Below the pieces are notes generated by a model. That model did not search any database and had not been told where the DNA came from. It saw only the letters and a program-made list of their open reading frames with translations. The position numbers and the translations under genes are program-made. From CAVYBY01 sp963766935 (GTDB lineage Bacteria > Actinomycetota > UBA4738 > HRBIN12), in contig CAVYBY010000003.1 in assembly GCA_963766935.1 (NCBI GenBank), positions 124,001-188,000 on the forward strand: DNA of 64,000 nt, given 5' to 3'. How positions within the stretch are numbered: the first letter of the stretch is position 1; each line of letters opens with the position of its first letter. Shown here piece after piece: positions 1-7,792 of this stretch.

Positions 1-19
1 CGTCGATGGCGTTCGTCAC
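1..19 (-). CDS. Start of a downstream gene, probably the ABC exporter ATPase (partial)
   Basis: A GTG start at 19 overlaps the TGA of the ABC permease gene (GTGA). This is the same overlap used at several other junctions of this operon. Only six codons (VTNAID) lie inside the window. In polysaccharide ABC exporter loci the permease is normally followed by its ATP-binding partner (Wzt/KpsT/RfbB-like), so that is the inferred identity. No domain is visible here. Confidence 0.4.
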
Positions 20-810
20 AGCTCCTCCGCGAAGTCGCCCGAGAGCCGGAAGAACAGGCGCCACGCGAGGTACAAAAGGACCAGACACGCGGCGAGCGTG
101 ATCGCGAGCACCCCCGCGAGCCAGGCGAGGCTCATGGCCGGAAGCACCGTTCCGTCGCCGGCGCCGTACAGGGCGCGCTGGAACCCCAGGACGACGGGCG
201 TCAGCGGGTTGAGCAGATACAGGTGCCAGAAGTCGACGCCCACGAGGGCATGGTCGGACAGGTGCCCCTGGACGAGCTTGGCCTGGTACACGATCGGCGT
301 CATCCAGAACCAGACGAGCAACGCGATCGCGAGCAGATGCTGGACGTCGCGGTAGCGGACGTTCGCGGCGGCGACGAACAACGTGAGCGCCGTCGACAGG
401 ACGACCAGGGCGACGAACGAGAGCGGGTAGAGCGCGAACACCGCCGCGCCGAGTCCGTGGCCGGAGATCACGACGAAGGCCAGCAGGACGACCGACTGCA
501 GCGCGAAGTCGAACAGCGAGACCCCGACCGCCGCGAGCGGCAGGATCTCGCGCGGGAACGCGACCTTCTTGACGAGGTTCGCGTTGTCGATGACCGATCG
601 CGAGCCCTGGGACAGGGCACCGGCGAACAGGTTCCAGGCGAGCAGCCCCGCCAGCAGGAAGACCGGATAGTCGTGGATCTGGTTGCCCAGCACCGCGGCG
701 ACGAACGAGAACACGGCCAGATAGACGATCGGGTTGAGCAGCGACCACACGGCGCCGAGCACGGAGGCCGTGTACTTGACCTTCAGCTCCTTGCGCACGA
801 GGTTCATCAC
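16..810 (-). CDS. wzm: Polysaccharide ABC transporter permease (Wzm/ABC-2 type)
   Basis: Inner-membrane permease of an ABC-2 exporter that would move a lipid-linked glycan across the cytoplasmic membrane. The N-terminus LVRKELKVKYTASVLGAVW and the following LLNPIVY match the Wzm/TagG family, and about six hydrophobic segments follow. The GTG at 810 gives 264 residues. Homologues usually carry 10-25 more residues before this point. An ATG at 841 in another frame reads MREL and would join after one base is removed (MRELLGYREIVMNLV), with plausible coding sequence continuing further upstream. The annotated start may therefore be an artefact of a one-base frameshift at about 826-830. The gene is last in the visible glycan operon and is followed by the likely ATPase. 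The family assignment is secure. The sugar exported is inferred to contain rhamnose from rmlA, rmlB and rmlD upstream. Confidence 0.85.
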   Translation of the reverse strand: MMNLVRKELKVKYTASVLGAVWSLLNPIVYLAVFSFVAAVLGNQIHDYPVFLLAGLLAWNLFAGALSQGSRSVIDNANLVKKVAFPREILPLAAVGVSLFDFALQSVVLLAFVVISGHGLGAAVFALYPLSFVALVVLSTALTLFVAAANVRYRDVQHLLAIALLVWFWMTPIVYQAKLVQGHLSDHALVGVDFWHLYLLNPLTPVVLGFQRALYGAGDGTVLPAMSLAWLAGVLAITLAACLVLLYLAWRLFFRLSGDFAEEL

Positions 811-941
811 GATCTCGCGGTAGCCGAGCGAGCTCCCGCATGCGCGCGCCCACCCGGAGCTGCGGCGCCTCCGACGTGCGTTCGGTCAGATCGATCTCGA
901 TGGGAACGGCCCTCCGGGCCCCAGGACGACGAATACGCAGG

Positions 942-2318
942 TCAGCGTGGCCGGGATGAGTCTAGCAACGGGTCTTCGTCCGGCGGGCCCGGGCCGCCCC
1001 GAAGTGACGCGAGCGCGCGGGCGTAGGCCAGACCGTGGCCGGCGCTCGCGGCCTCCTCGTCGAACCCGAGCCCGGAGAGCGACCGTGCCCACCGGCCGAG
1101 CGCCACGCTGGCCGGGTCGCGGACCAGGTCGAACGCGGCGCGGATGGCGCCCGCATAGCCGGTGGCCGTGGCCTCGGACTCACGCAGACGCCGGATGTGC
1201 TCCCCGGCGGCGGCGCCCATCCGTTCCCGCCGCTCGGGGTCGCCCGCGAGGTCCCCGATCCGCGCGGCGACCTCGGCGGGGTCGGGCGGCCCGGCCGCGA
1301 CGCGGAGCACGGCGTCCTCGGGAGCATCCAGATAGGCACCCGTCGCCGAGACGATCGACGGCCTGCCCACCTGCATGGCGCGCATGAGCGATCCGCTCAC
1401 CTCGCCGCGATGCGGGAACCGCAGATCAACGACGATGTCGGCGGCGAGGAGCCACGCGAGGAAGTCCTCGTCGGTGACGTCGTGGGCGATCCTCAGGCGC
1501 TCGCCGAGCCCCGAGGCCCGCGCGACCTCGCCCGAGTCGTACCCGCCGATCCGCCGGCCGACAAACGCGACGTGGACCGAGCGGTCGAGCGATGAGGCCG
1601 CGGCGGCGATCGCCTCGAGCCCCTTCGCGGCGTTCAGATCGCCCGGCGCAACCACGAGGGTCGTTCCGCCGCGGGCGGCGACCTCCGCGCGGAGCTCGCG
1701 CGCACGGCCCTGCGCCCCGCGGATCCGCTCCTCCGATTCGATCACCGGATGCGGCACGACGGTCACCGGCGTCCGGCACCCGAGGTCCTGCAGGTAGCGG
1801 CGGGCGAACTCCGAATGCACGATGACCCCGCGCGCCCGGCGCACGACGCTCGCGCACCACGGGATCGCGAGCGGCTCGTCCGCGCCGATGCTCGCCGGAA
1901 CCCGGTCGCGCAGCGCAAGGGCTTCGCGCACCGCCCGGCGGCCGAGCGGATCGCCGATGGCCACGAGCCCACGCACGAAATCGTCGAGGGCCAGGTCGTG
2001 CAGGACGACGATCCCCGGGAGCTGCCAGGCGAGGCGGTACACGTCCCGGTGGAACTCGAGGTTGTTCCCCAGCTGGAAGACGCCGAGCCGGTACCCGTGG
2101 CAGGCGGCGACGGCGCGGTGATCGAGCGGCCACAACGGATCGACCGGGACCTCGCGCACGAAGCCGGTCCGCCGGAGGCCGTCGAGAACGGCGCGGTCGT
2201 AGGAGGCGACGCCGGTCTTCGCCGGCGGCAGGGGGCCCACGAACGCGACCCGGTTGCGGTCGACTGGGGTCTGCACCGGACCACGCACCCAGCGAGAGAT
2301 CAACCGCCGAAGCACCAT
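942..2318 (-). CDS. Glycosyltransferase family 4 (GT-B) of the surface glycan operon
   Basis: A 458-residue GT-B fold glycosyltransferase, presumably adding one sugar of the exported glycan in the cytoplasm. Near the N-terminus FVGPLPPAKTGVASYD is the glycine-rich acceptor-side motif of GT4 enzymes. The C-terminal half has the nucleotide-sugar domain, with VVPGDLNAAKG-like and GRRIGGYDSGEV segments and a degenerate E-x7-E region (GEVSGSLMRAMQVGRPS). The ATG at 2318 follows a purine-rich GGGAGGAGGGA ribosome binding site; longer readings upstream run through the preceding gene and are not real. It sits 20 bases after the previous glycosyltransferase. Sugar donor and linkage cannot be read from the sequence. 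Confidence 0.85.
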   Translation of the reverse strand: MVLRRLISRWVRGPVQTPVDRNRVAFVGPLPPAKTGVASYDRAVLDGLRRTGFVREVPVDPLWPLDHRAVAACHGYRLGVFQLGNNLEFHRDVYRLAWQLPGIVVLHDLALDDFVRGLVAIGDPLGRRAVREALALRDRVPASIGADEPLAIPWCASVVRRARGVIVHSEFARRYLQDLGCRTPVTVVPHPVIESEERIRGAQGRARELRAEVAARGGTTLVVAPGDLNAAKGLEAIAAAASSLDRSVHVAFVGRRIGGYDSGEVARASGLGERLRIAHDVTDEDFLAWLLAADIVVDLRFPHRGEVSGSLMRAMQVGRPSIVSATGAYLDAPEDAVLRVAAGPPDPAEVAARIGDLAGDPERRERMGAAAGEHIRRLRESEATATGYAGAIRAAFDLVRDPASVALGRWARSLSGLGFDEEAASAGHGLAYARALASLRGGPGPPDEDPLLDSSRPR

Positions 2319-2338
2319 TCCCTCCTCCCGCCCCGCCG

Positions 2339-3388
2339 CTAGTCGAGCAGCCGGGCGACGATCTCGGGCCACGCCGGCATCTCGGACCGAACGAGCGTGT
2401 TGCCGGCGCCGCCCATCCGCTCCGACGCGGCCCGGTCGCGGAACAGGCGGTCGAACGCCTCCGCGATCGCCGCCGGCTCCGGCGGAACCACGAGCCCGGT
2501 CTCGCCGTCCGTGACGAACTCGAGCGGTCCCCCGCTGTCGGCGAGGGTGACGACGGGGCGCGACGCCGCGAAGCCCTCGATCGTGACGTAGCCGTAGTCC
2601 TCGTCGAACGGGCCGTAGAAGACGCCGAGCGCCCCGTCGTACAGCTCGACGAGCCGGTCGTCGGAGATCGCGATCTCGAACCGCACCCGGTCCTCGAGCC
2701 CCAGCCGGCGGACGCGCTCGCGCAGCTCGTCCTCGTCGGGACCGCGGCCGACGAGCACCAGCCGGACGCCGGTCTTCACGTGCTGCATCGCCTCGACGGC
2801 CAGCGTCTGGCGTTTCATCGACTCCATCCGGCTGGGAAAGACGATGGCGTCGCCGTAGGGGCCGGGCGGCGTCGCGAGCAGGCGTTCGGCGAGCGGCGAC
2901 GGGTGGTACAGCACGTCGGCGGGGATCCGGAGCGAATTCCACAGCCGGTCGCGCACGTTGCGCGAGTTCGTGAAGACGCGTTTGGCCTCGCCGAGCGCGA
3001 CCCGATCGGCGCGCCAGACCAGATCGCGCACGGCCGGCCCGTCCTCCTGGCGTTTGAGATCCGCGTAGTCGCGGTGGTCCCACAGCTCGTAGGCCGTCCG
3101 ATGCTGATGGATGAGCCAGACGATCTTTCGTTCGTGCTGGGCCAGATAGGCCGGGAATTTGAGCGCGATGACGGCATCGACCTTTAGCCCGTTCGACTCC
3201 GTGATGTCGAAGCTCCGCCAGACCGCCATCTGATGAGTCAGCTCGACCGGCGGGTACCACTTCCCCGCGATCTGCACGAGGTCCGCGTCGTGGCCCTGCT
3301 CGCGGAGCGCGCGAACGAGCGTCTCCGCGTGGGTCTCTGCCCCGCCGCGGACGAACGCGGTCTGGGGATGAAGGACGGCGACCCTCAC
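2339..3388 (-). CDS. Glycosyltransferase family 4 (GT-B)
   Basis: A 349-residue retaining GT4-type enzyme. It opens VRVAVLHPQTAFVRGGAETH, with the GGAE acceptor-site motif, and carries the donor-site E-x7-E equivalent in DEDYGYVTIEGFAASRPVV. The C-terminus (GDTL-like VPPEPAAIAEAF) closes the Rossmann domain. The start is the GTG at 3388, which overlaps the TGA of the small coiled-coil gene upstream (GTGA), so translation is likely coupled. It belongs to the rmlA-to-exporter operon and should build the same glycan. Family certain, specificity unknown. Confidence 0.87.
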   Translation of the reverse strand: MRVAVLHPQTAFVRGGAETHAETLVRALREQGHDADLVQIAGKWYPPVELTHQMAVWRSFDITESNGLKVDAVIALKFPAYLAQHERKIVWLIHQHRTAYELWDHRDYADLKRQEDGPAVRDLVWRADRVALGEAKRVFTNSRNVRDRLWNSLRIPADVLYHPSPLAERLLATPPGPYGDAIVFPSRMESMKRQTLAVEAMQHVKTGVRLVLVGRGPDEDELRERVRRLGLEDRVRFEIAISDDRLVELYDGALGVFYGPFDEDYGYVTIEGFAASRPVVTLADSGGPLEFVTDGETGLVVPPEPAAIAEAFDRLFRDRAASERMGGAGNTLVRSEMPAWPEIVARLLD

Positions 3389-3789
3389 GGCGCGGCGCCC
3401 GCGTCCCCGCCCTCGCGAGCCGCGAGGAGCGAGGAGAGACGCTCGACCTCGGCCTCGAGCGCGACGACCCGGTCGGCCAGGGCGGTGGTCAGCTCGGCGT
3501 GATCGCCGATGAGGCGGTCGTACCGGCGCGTCAGCGGGCGCAGGACGCGCCAGATCGCGTACTTGGCCCGACGGCGCGATCGCGACGGCGCTCCCAGGTT
3601 GCTCTCGCCCAGCGGGATGATCGCCCGTTCGTCCGTGCGGAGCTGCGCCCAGAGGTCGTGGAGGCGGTCCCGGATCTCCGCGGTGTCGGTCACGTCGCGG
3701 GCGGACCCGTCGCGTGCCCAGTACAGCTCGCGCGCAAGGTCCCGGAGTGCGGGATCTGGGTCCTGCGAGGACATCGGATTCGGGAGCAT
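3385..3789 (-). CDS. Small coiled-coil protein with an RPxTRRYDRL module
   Basis: Uncharacterised 134-residue soluble protein. Residues about 65-125 contain a basic stretch then a helix-forming coil: RRRAKYAIWRVLRPLTRRYD followed by heptad-like ALADRVVALEAEVERL. The same block (RRRIKRGIFRAVRPATRRYD and a coil) forms the N-terminal part of the methyltransferase encoded immediately upstream, so the two share a duplicated module. The start is uncertain: ATG 3789 is chosen, with ATG 3774 (MSSQDPDP) equally possible, and neither has a clear ribosome binding site. The stop overlaps the next glycosyltransferase start. A scaffolding or chain-length role in the glycan machinery is inference from context only. 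Confidence 0.6.
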   Translation of the reverse strand: MLPNPMSSQDPDPALRDLARELYWARDGSARDVTDTAEIRDRLHDLWAQLRTDERAIIPLGESNLGAPSRSRRRAKYAIWRVLRPLTRRYDRLIGDHAELTTALADRVVALEAEVERLSSLLAAREGGDAGAAP

Positions 3790-3808
3790 AACAGTGGTGC
3801 AAACGGGC

Positions 3809-4765
3809 CTAGTCGCGCACCGCCCACACGGCCACGTCCTGCGCGTTGCCCCGGTCGTCGACGTTGAGATAGACGATCTCGACTCGCTCGAAGCCCGCGT
3901 GCTCGGCCATGAGCCGGAGCGTCTCGGGGTGTCCGGGCCACGTGTGCGTGACGTCGGCGAGGAAGTAGCGCGCCACCGACTCCACGTTGAGGGCGTTGAT
4001 GGTCTCGAGCAGCAGCGCCCCACGCGGAGCCAGGGCCGTCCGTGCCGACGCGAACAGCGGGATCCACGCCTCGCGCGGAAGATGCTCGATCACCTGGACG
4101 GCGCTGATCACGCCGGGCGCCTCGCCCCGGATCGTCTCCAGATAGCCGCGGACGTCCGCCAGCTCGGCCTCGATCCCGCGCTCGCGCGTCGCCTCCACGG
4201 CGCCGGGCGAGGAGTCGACGCCGCGGACCCGCCAGCCCCACTCCCGAGCCAGCTCGCACAGCTCCCCCGTTCCGCAGCCGAGATCGAGCCAGAGCGGCGA
4301 TTCCGATCCGAGCGACTCCCGAAGCGGGACCGCGAAGCGCTCGTACTGCCGCAACCGCTCTGCCACGGATTCGTCGCTGCCCCGCATGTGCCGCTCGAAG
4401 CGCCAGTAGTAGTCGTCGGGCACGATGACCGCCTGCCCGGCGGTCGCGGGGCCGCCGGGCGCGCCGCCCTCCTCCATTGCCCGGTCGAGACGCCGCACCC
4501 GCTCCACGAGCCGCCCGACGTCGGCGTCGATCTCGCCGACGCGGCCCGCGAGCTCGGCGGCGGCGGCGGCGAGCTCGGTCGCCAGCCGGTCGTATCGCCG
4601 GGTCGCCGGCCGCACCGCGCGGAAGATGCCGCGCTTGATCCGCCGGCGGGCAGCCGAGCTGGATTCGAGGTACGGCTCGTCGTCGGGAAGCGCCGCCCCC
4701 TGCTCGCGTTCGAGCCGGTCGGCCAGCGTCCGAAGCCGCCGCACGAGCTCCTCGTCGGACGTCAC
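3809..4765 (-). CDS. SAM-dependent methyltransferase with N-terminal coiled coil
   Basis: A 318-residue protein. Residues about 1-100 are charged, helical and coiled coil (includes RPATRRYDRL). From about residue 110 comes a class I methyltransferase fold with motif I LWLDLGCGTGELCELA, a motif II-like ISAVQVIEHLPREAW, and a GALLLETIN strand. In ABC-exported O-antigens the WbdD family combines methyltransferase and coiled coil to cap the chain and set its length. The arrangement here is reversed (coil first), so that role is a hypothesis. The start GTG 4765 overlaps the rmlD stop (GTGA). Confidence 0.8.
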   Translation of the reverse strand: MTSDEELVRRLRTLADRLEREQGAALPDDEPYLESSSAARRRIKRGIFRAVRPATRRYDRLATELAAAAAELAGRVGEIDADVGRLVERVRRLDRAMEEGGAPGGPATAGQAVIVPDDYYWRFERHMRGSDESVAERLRQYERFAVPLRESLGSESPLWLDLGCGTGELCELAREWGWRVRGVDSSPGAVEATRERGIEAELADVRGYLETIRGEAPGVISAVQVIEHLPREAWIPLFASARTALAPRGALLLETINALNVESVARYFLADVTHTWPGHPETLRLMAEHAGFERVEIVYLNVDDRGNAQDVAVWAVRD

Positions 4766-5598
4766 AGCGCTTCCGACAGGAAGTCGGCGACGGCCTCGTC
4801 CAGCGAGGGCATCGGCTCGACGGACATGCTGGGGAGCAGGACGCTCGTCAGCGCGGAGTAGACGGGCCGCGGGGCGATCAAGCCGATCTCGTCGCCGCGC
4901 TGCGCCAGCACCTCGCCCGGCAGGCCGCCGGACTCCCGGATGCGCATCAGCACGTCGAACCAGGTCGCCGGCTCGGATCCGGCCAGGTGATACGTACCGA
5001 ACTGCATCGTCAACAAAAGCGGCAGCAGGCGGGCGGCGAGATGGCCGGCCAGCGTCGGGGATCCCGTGCGATCGGCGATCCCGCCGGCGGGTTTCCCGGC
5101 GGCGAGGTCGCGCACGGCGCCGGTGAGGTAGTCGCGCCCACCGCCGAACACGTACGACGTGCGAACCACGAACGACGCCGGCATCAGCTCGCGAACCGCG
5201 CGCTCGCCGGCGAGCTTGGCGCGGCCGTAGGCGCTGAGCGGGTTCGGCTCGTCCATCTCGTCGTACGGCTCGCCCTTCTCGCCGTCGAAGACGTAGTCGG
5301 TCGAGACGTGCAGCAGCACCGCGTCGCACAATCGCGCCGCGATCGCGAGGTTGGCCGGGCCGCGCGCGTTGTTGCGCGCCGCGCGGAGCCGGTCACGCTC
5401 GTTTCCGTCGACGTCGGTGAACGCCGCGCAGTTGACGACGGCCTCGGGGGCGACCGCCGTGACGGTCTGCATCACGGCGTCGTAGTCGCCGACGTCGAGG
5501 GCTTCGTGGTCGAACGCCTCGACGTCGTGGTGCGCCGGAACGGCATCGAGGAACGCGCGCCCCAGATCGCCGGCCGCCCCGGCGACGAGCAGCTTCAC
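4762..5598 (-). CDS. rmlD: dTDP-4-dehydrorhamnose reductase
   Basis: Last step of dTDP-L-rhamnose synthesis: NAD(P)H-dependent reduction of dTDP-4-keto-L-rhamnose. It is 278 residues, close to the family norm of about 290. It has the N-terminal Rossmann motif VAGAAGDLG, then VVNCAAFTDVDGNE, the catalytic STDYVFDG and YGRAKLAGE (YxxxK), and the FVVRTSYVFG strand. The GTG start at 5598 overlaps the rmlB stop. rmlA and rmlB are in the same operon; no rmlC epimerase is visible in this window. Confidence 0.93.
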   Translation of the reverse strand: MKLLVAGAAGDLGRAFLDAVPAHHDVEAFDHEALDVGDYDAVMQTVTAVAPEAVVNCAAFTDVDGNERDRLRAARNNARGPANLAIAARLCDAVLLHVSTDYVFDGEKGEPYDEMDEPNPLSAYGRAKLAGERAVRELMPASFVVRTSYVFGGGRDYLTGAVRDLAAGKPAGGIADRTGSPTLAGHLAARLLPLLLTMQFGTYHLAGSEPATWFDVLMRIRESGGLPGEVLAQRGDEIGLIAPRPVYSALTSVLLPSMSVEPMPSLDEAVADFLSEAL

Positions 5599-6602
5599 GG
5601 GCCGGCACCGGCCGCGCGCGGCGCCGTCACGACGCCGTCGCCGTGCGCGGCGCGCAGCCACTCGACATGGGTTCGGTACCACTCGACGGTCGAGGCGAGC
5701 CCCTCGTCGAACCCGACCTCCGGCGCCCACCCCAGCCCTCGCACGCGCTCGGCGGAGACGCCGTAGCGGAAGTCGTGGCCCGGCCGGTCGGCGACAAACG
5801 AGATCTGGGACTCCGGAGCCCCCGCGAGCGCGCAGATGCGCCGCGCCAGCTCCAGGTTCTCGAGCTCCAGTCCGTCGCCGATGTTGTAGACGACGCCGGG
5901 CTTGCCGTTCTCGAGCACCGCGAGCGCGGCGCGCACCCAGTCCGACACGTACAGATAGGCGCGCCGCTCGAGCCCCCGGCCGTACACGGGCAGGGCGGCG
6001 CCGGTGAGCGCATCGACCGCATACGTCGGCACGACTCGCTCGACCTGGCGCGGCCCGTACGCGTTCGTACCACGCACCACGGTCACGTTCGTACCGTAGG
6101 TCGCCGCATAGCTCTGGCACAGCAGGTCCGCGGCCGCCTTGCTCGCCGCGTACGGGCTCGTCGGCCGCAGCGCGTGATCCTCGTCGAACAGGCCGCCATC
6201 CGGATCGCCCGGCCCGTAGACCTCGTCGGTCGAGATCATCAGCAGCCGGCCGTTCTCGGCGCGCACCGCTTCGAGGACCACCGCGGTCCCGAGCACGTTC
6301 GACGCGACGAACCCCGCGGGGTCCTCGATGCTCCGGTCGACGTGCGATTCGGCCGCCGCGTGGATGACGGCGTCGGAGCGAGCGACCAGCTCGCGGACGA
6401 GCGCGGTGTGGGCGACGTCGCCCTCGACGAAATCGAGCCGCGCGTCGCCGTCGTGCTGCTCGAGATTCGCGCGCGCACCGCCGGTGGAGAGGCGGTCGAG
6501 CACGGTCACGCGCCCGGCCGGACGCCCGAGCAGGGCGTCGACCAGGTGGGAGCCGATGAAGCCGGCCCCGCCGGTGACGAGAACGTGCGTGTCCTGTGTC
6601 AT
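5595..6602 (-). CDS. rmlB: dTDP-glucose 4,6-dehydratase
   Basis: Second step of dTDP-rhamnose synthesis. The 335-residue extended-SDR enzyme has the NAD-binding motif VTGGAGFIGSHLV, the substrate-binding AAESHVDRSIEDP, the catalytic STDEVYGPGD (T, D, E) and SPYAASKAAAD (YxxxK), and VRGTNAYGPRQ. The start ATG 6602 is chosen because MTQDTHVLVTGG is the usual family N-terminus; a 17-codon upstream extension is unlikely. It lies 34 bases after the glycosyltransferase stop. A TAGATT sequence in that gap could be an internal promoter. Confidence 0.95.
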   Translation of the reverse strand: MTQDTHVLVTGGAGFIGSHLVDALLGRPAGRVTVLDRLSTGGARANLEQHDGDARLDFVEGDVAHTALVRELVARSDAVIHAAAESHVDRSIEDPAGFVASNVLGTAVVLEAVRAENGRLLMISTDEVYGPGDPDGGLFDEDHALRPTSPYAASKAAADLLCQSYAATYGTNVTVVRGTNAYGPRQVERVVPTYAVDALTGAALPVYGRGLERRAYLYVSDWVRAALAVLENGKPGVVYNIGDGLELENLELARRICALAGAPESQISFVADRPGHDFRYGVSAERVRGLGWAPEVGFDEGLASTVEWYRTHVEWLRAAHGDGVVTAPRAAGAGP

Positions 6603-6636
6603 CGATCTGGACTCATGAACGCATGTGGAGCCAAAT

Positions 6637-7788
6637 CTACCGAGCCGACGCACGGCGGAGCGTATCCGCCGTGGCCGCCGCGCACCGCTCCCAGGTGTAG
6701 GCCTGGACGCGAGTCAGTCCGGCCTCGGCCAGGCGGGCCCGGAGCTCGGCGTCGCCGAAGAGCCTCGCGAGCCCCTCGGTGATGGCGCCTTCGTCCGAGG
6801 GATCGACGAGAAGGGCGGCGTCGCCGGCAACCTCGGGCAGCGACGACGTGTCGGACGTGAGCACGGGCACCCCCGACGCGAACCCCTCGAGCACGGGGAA
6901 CCCGAACCCCTCGTAGCGGGAGGGATAGGCAAGCATGGTCGCCCCCGACATCAGCGCCCGCCGGTCGTGCTCGTTCACGTACCCGGTCCGGACGATTCGC
7001 GTCCAGGCGGACCGCCCCAGCCCGGCGATCGCGTCCTCGACCGCGTCCCACTCCCCGGGAGCCCAGGGGACGCGTCCGCCGGCGAGCACGAGCCGCACGT
7101 CCGGATCCCGGACCCGCGAGAACGCGCGCACGAGCGCGAGCAGGTTCTTCCGAGGCTCGACGCCCCCGACGAACAGCGCGTAGGGCCAGTCGCCGATCCC
7201 GAAGTGCCGCAGCGTCGCGCGCACCGCCCCTTTCGACGAAGGGACGAACGCCGGATCCACCCCGTGCGGGATCAGGTCGACACGCTCGGGGTCCGCCGGG
7301 TGCCGCTCGAGAAGGTCGTCCCGCGCCGACGAGCTCGGCACGATCACCCGCGACGCGCGCTCCAGCCAGGTGTCGAACCGCTTGCGCCAGCGGGACCCAA
7401 GCCCCGGCGTCGTCTTCGGCATGCGATCGAAGGCGAGGTCGTGCACGACGAGGACGACCCCCGAGCTGCCCGTCGGCGGCGGCAGGAAGTTGGTGGCGAG
7501 CACGGTGTCGAAGGAACCGGCGAGCCACTCGAGACGCGGGAAGCCCGTTCGCGACCCCAGCGCGTCGATCAGCCTGCCCGGGATCCGCGTCTCGTGTTCC
7601 TGGAGCCCGGGCACATCGGCGAACGCGACGCGGCGCGATGGTCCCGGGGCGTGCCAGGCGACGAAGGTCGTGTCCGGATCGGCCGCCGGCAGATGCCGCA
7701 GGATCCGGTCCGTGTAGTACCCGATCCCCGTCGGCTGGGGCTCAACCGCCGGACGCGCGTCGATCACCGCTCGGCGGGGGCCGTCCAC
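6637..7788 (-). CDS. Glycosyltransferase family 4 (mannosyl/rhamnosyl-type)
   Basis: A 383-residue GT4 enzyme with all the hallmarks: N-terminal PTGIGYYTDRILRHL, VVLVVHDLAFDRMP, VIVPSSSARDDL, the hinge FVGGVEPRKNLLALVRAF, and the donor site YPSRYEGFGFPVLEGFASG followed by VPVLTSDTSSLPEVAGDAA. The GTG start at 7788 lies four bases after the rmlA stop. It resembles the GT4 at 37084-38220 in motif content. The donor may be dTDP-rhamnose or GDP-mannose; the sequence does not decide. Confidence 0.9.
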   Translation of the reverse strand: MDGPRRAVIDARPAVEPQPTGIGYYTDRILRHLPAADPDTTFVAWHAPGPSRRVAFADVPGLQEHETRIPGRLIDALGSRTGFPRLEWLAGSFDTVLATNFLPPPTGSSGVVLVVHDLAFDRMPKTTPGLGSRWRKRFDTWLERASRVIVPSSSARDDLLERHPADPERVDLIPHGVDPAFVPSSKGAVRATLRHFGIGDWPYALFVGGVEPRKNLLALVRAFSRVRDPDVRLVLAGGRVPWAPGEWDAVEDAIAGLGRSAWTRIVRTGYVNEHDRRALMSGATMLAYPSRYEGFGFPVLEGFASGVPVLTSDTSSLPEVAGDAALLVDPSDEGAITEGLARLFGDAELRARLAEAGLTRVQAYTWERCAAATADTLRRASAR

Positions 7789-7792
7789 GATC

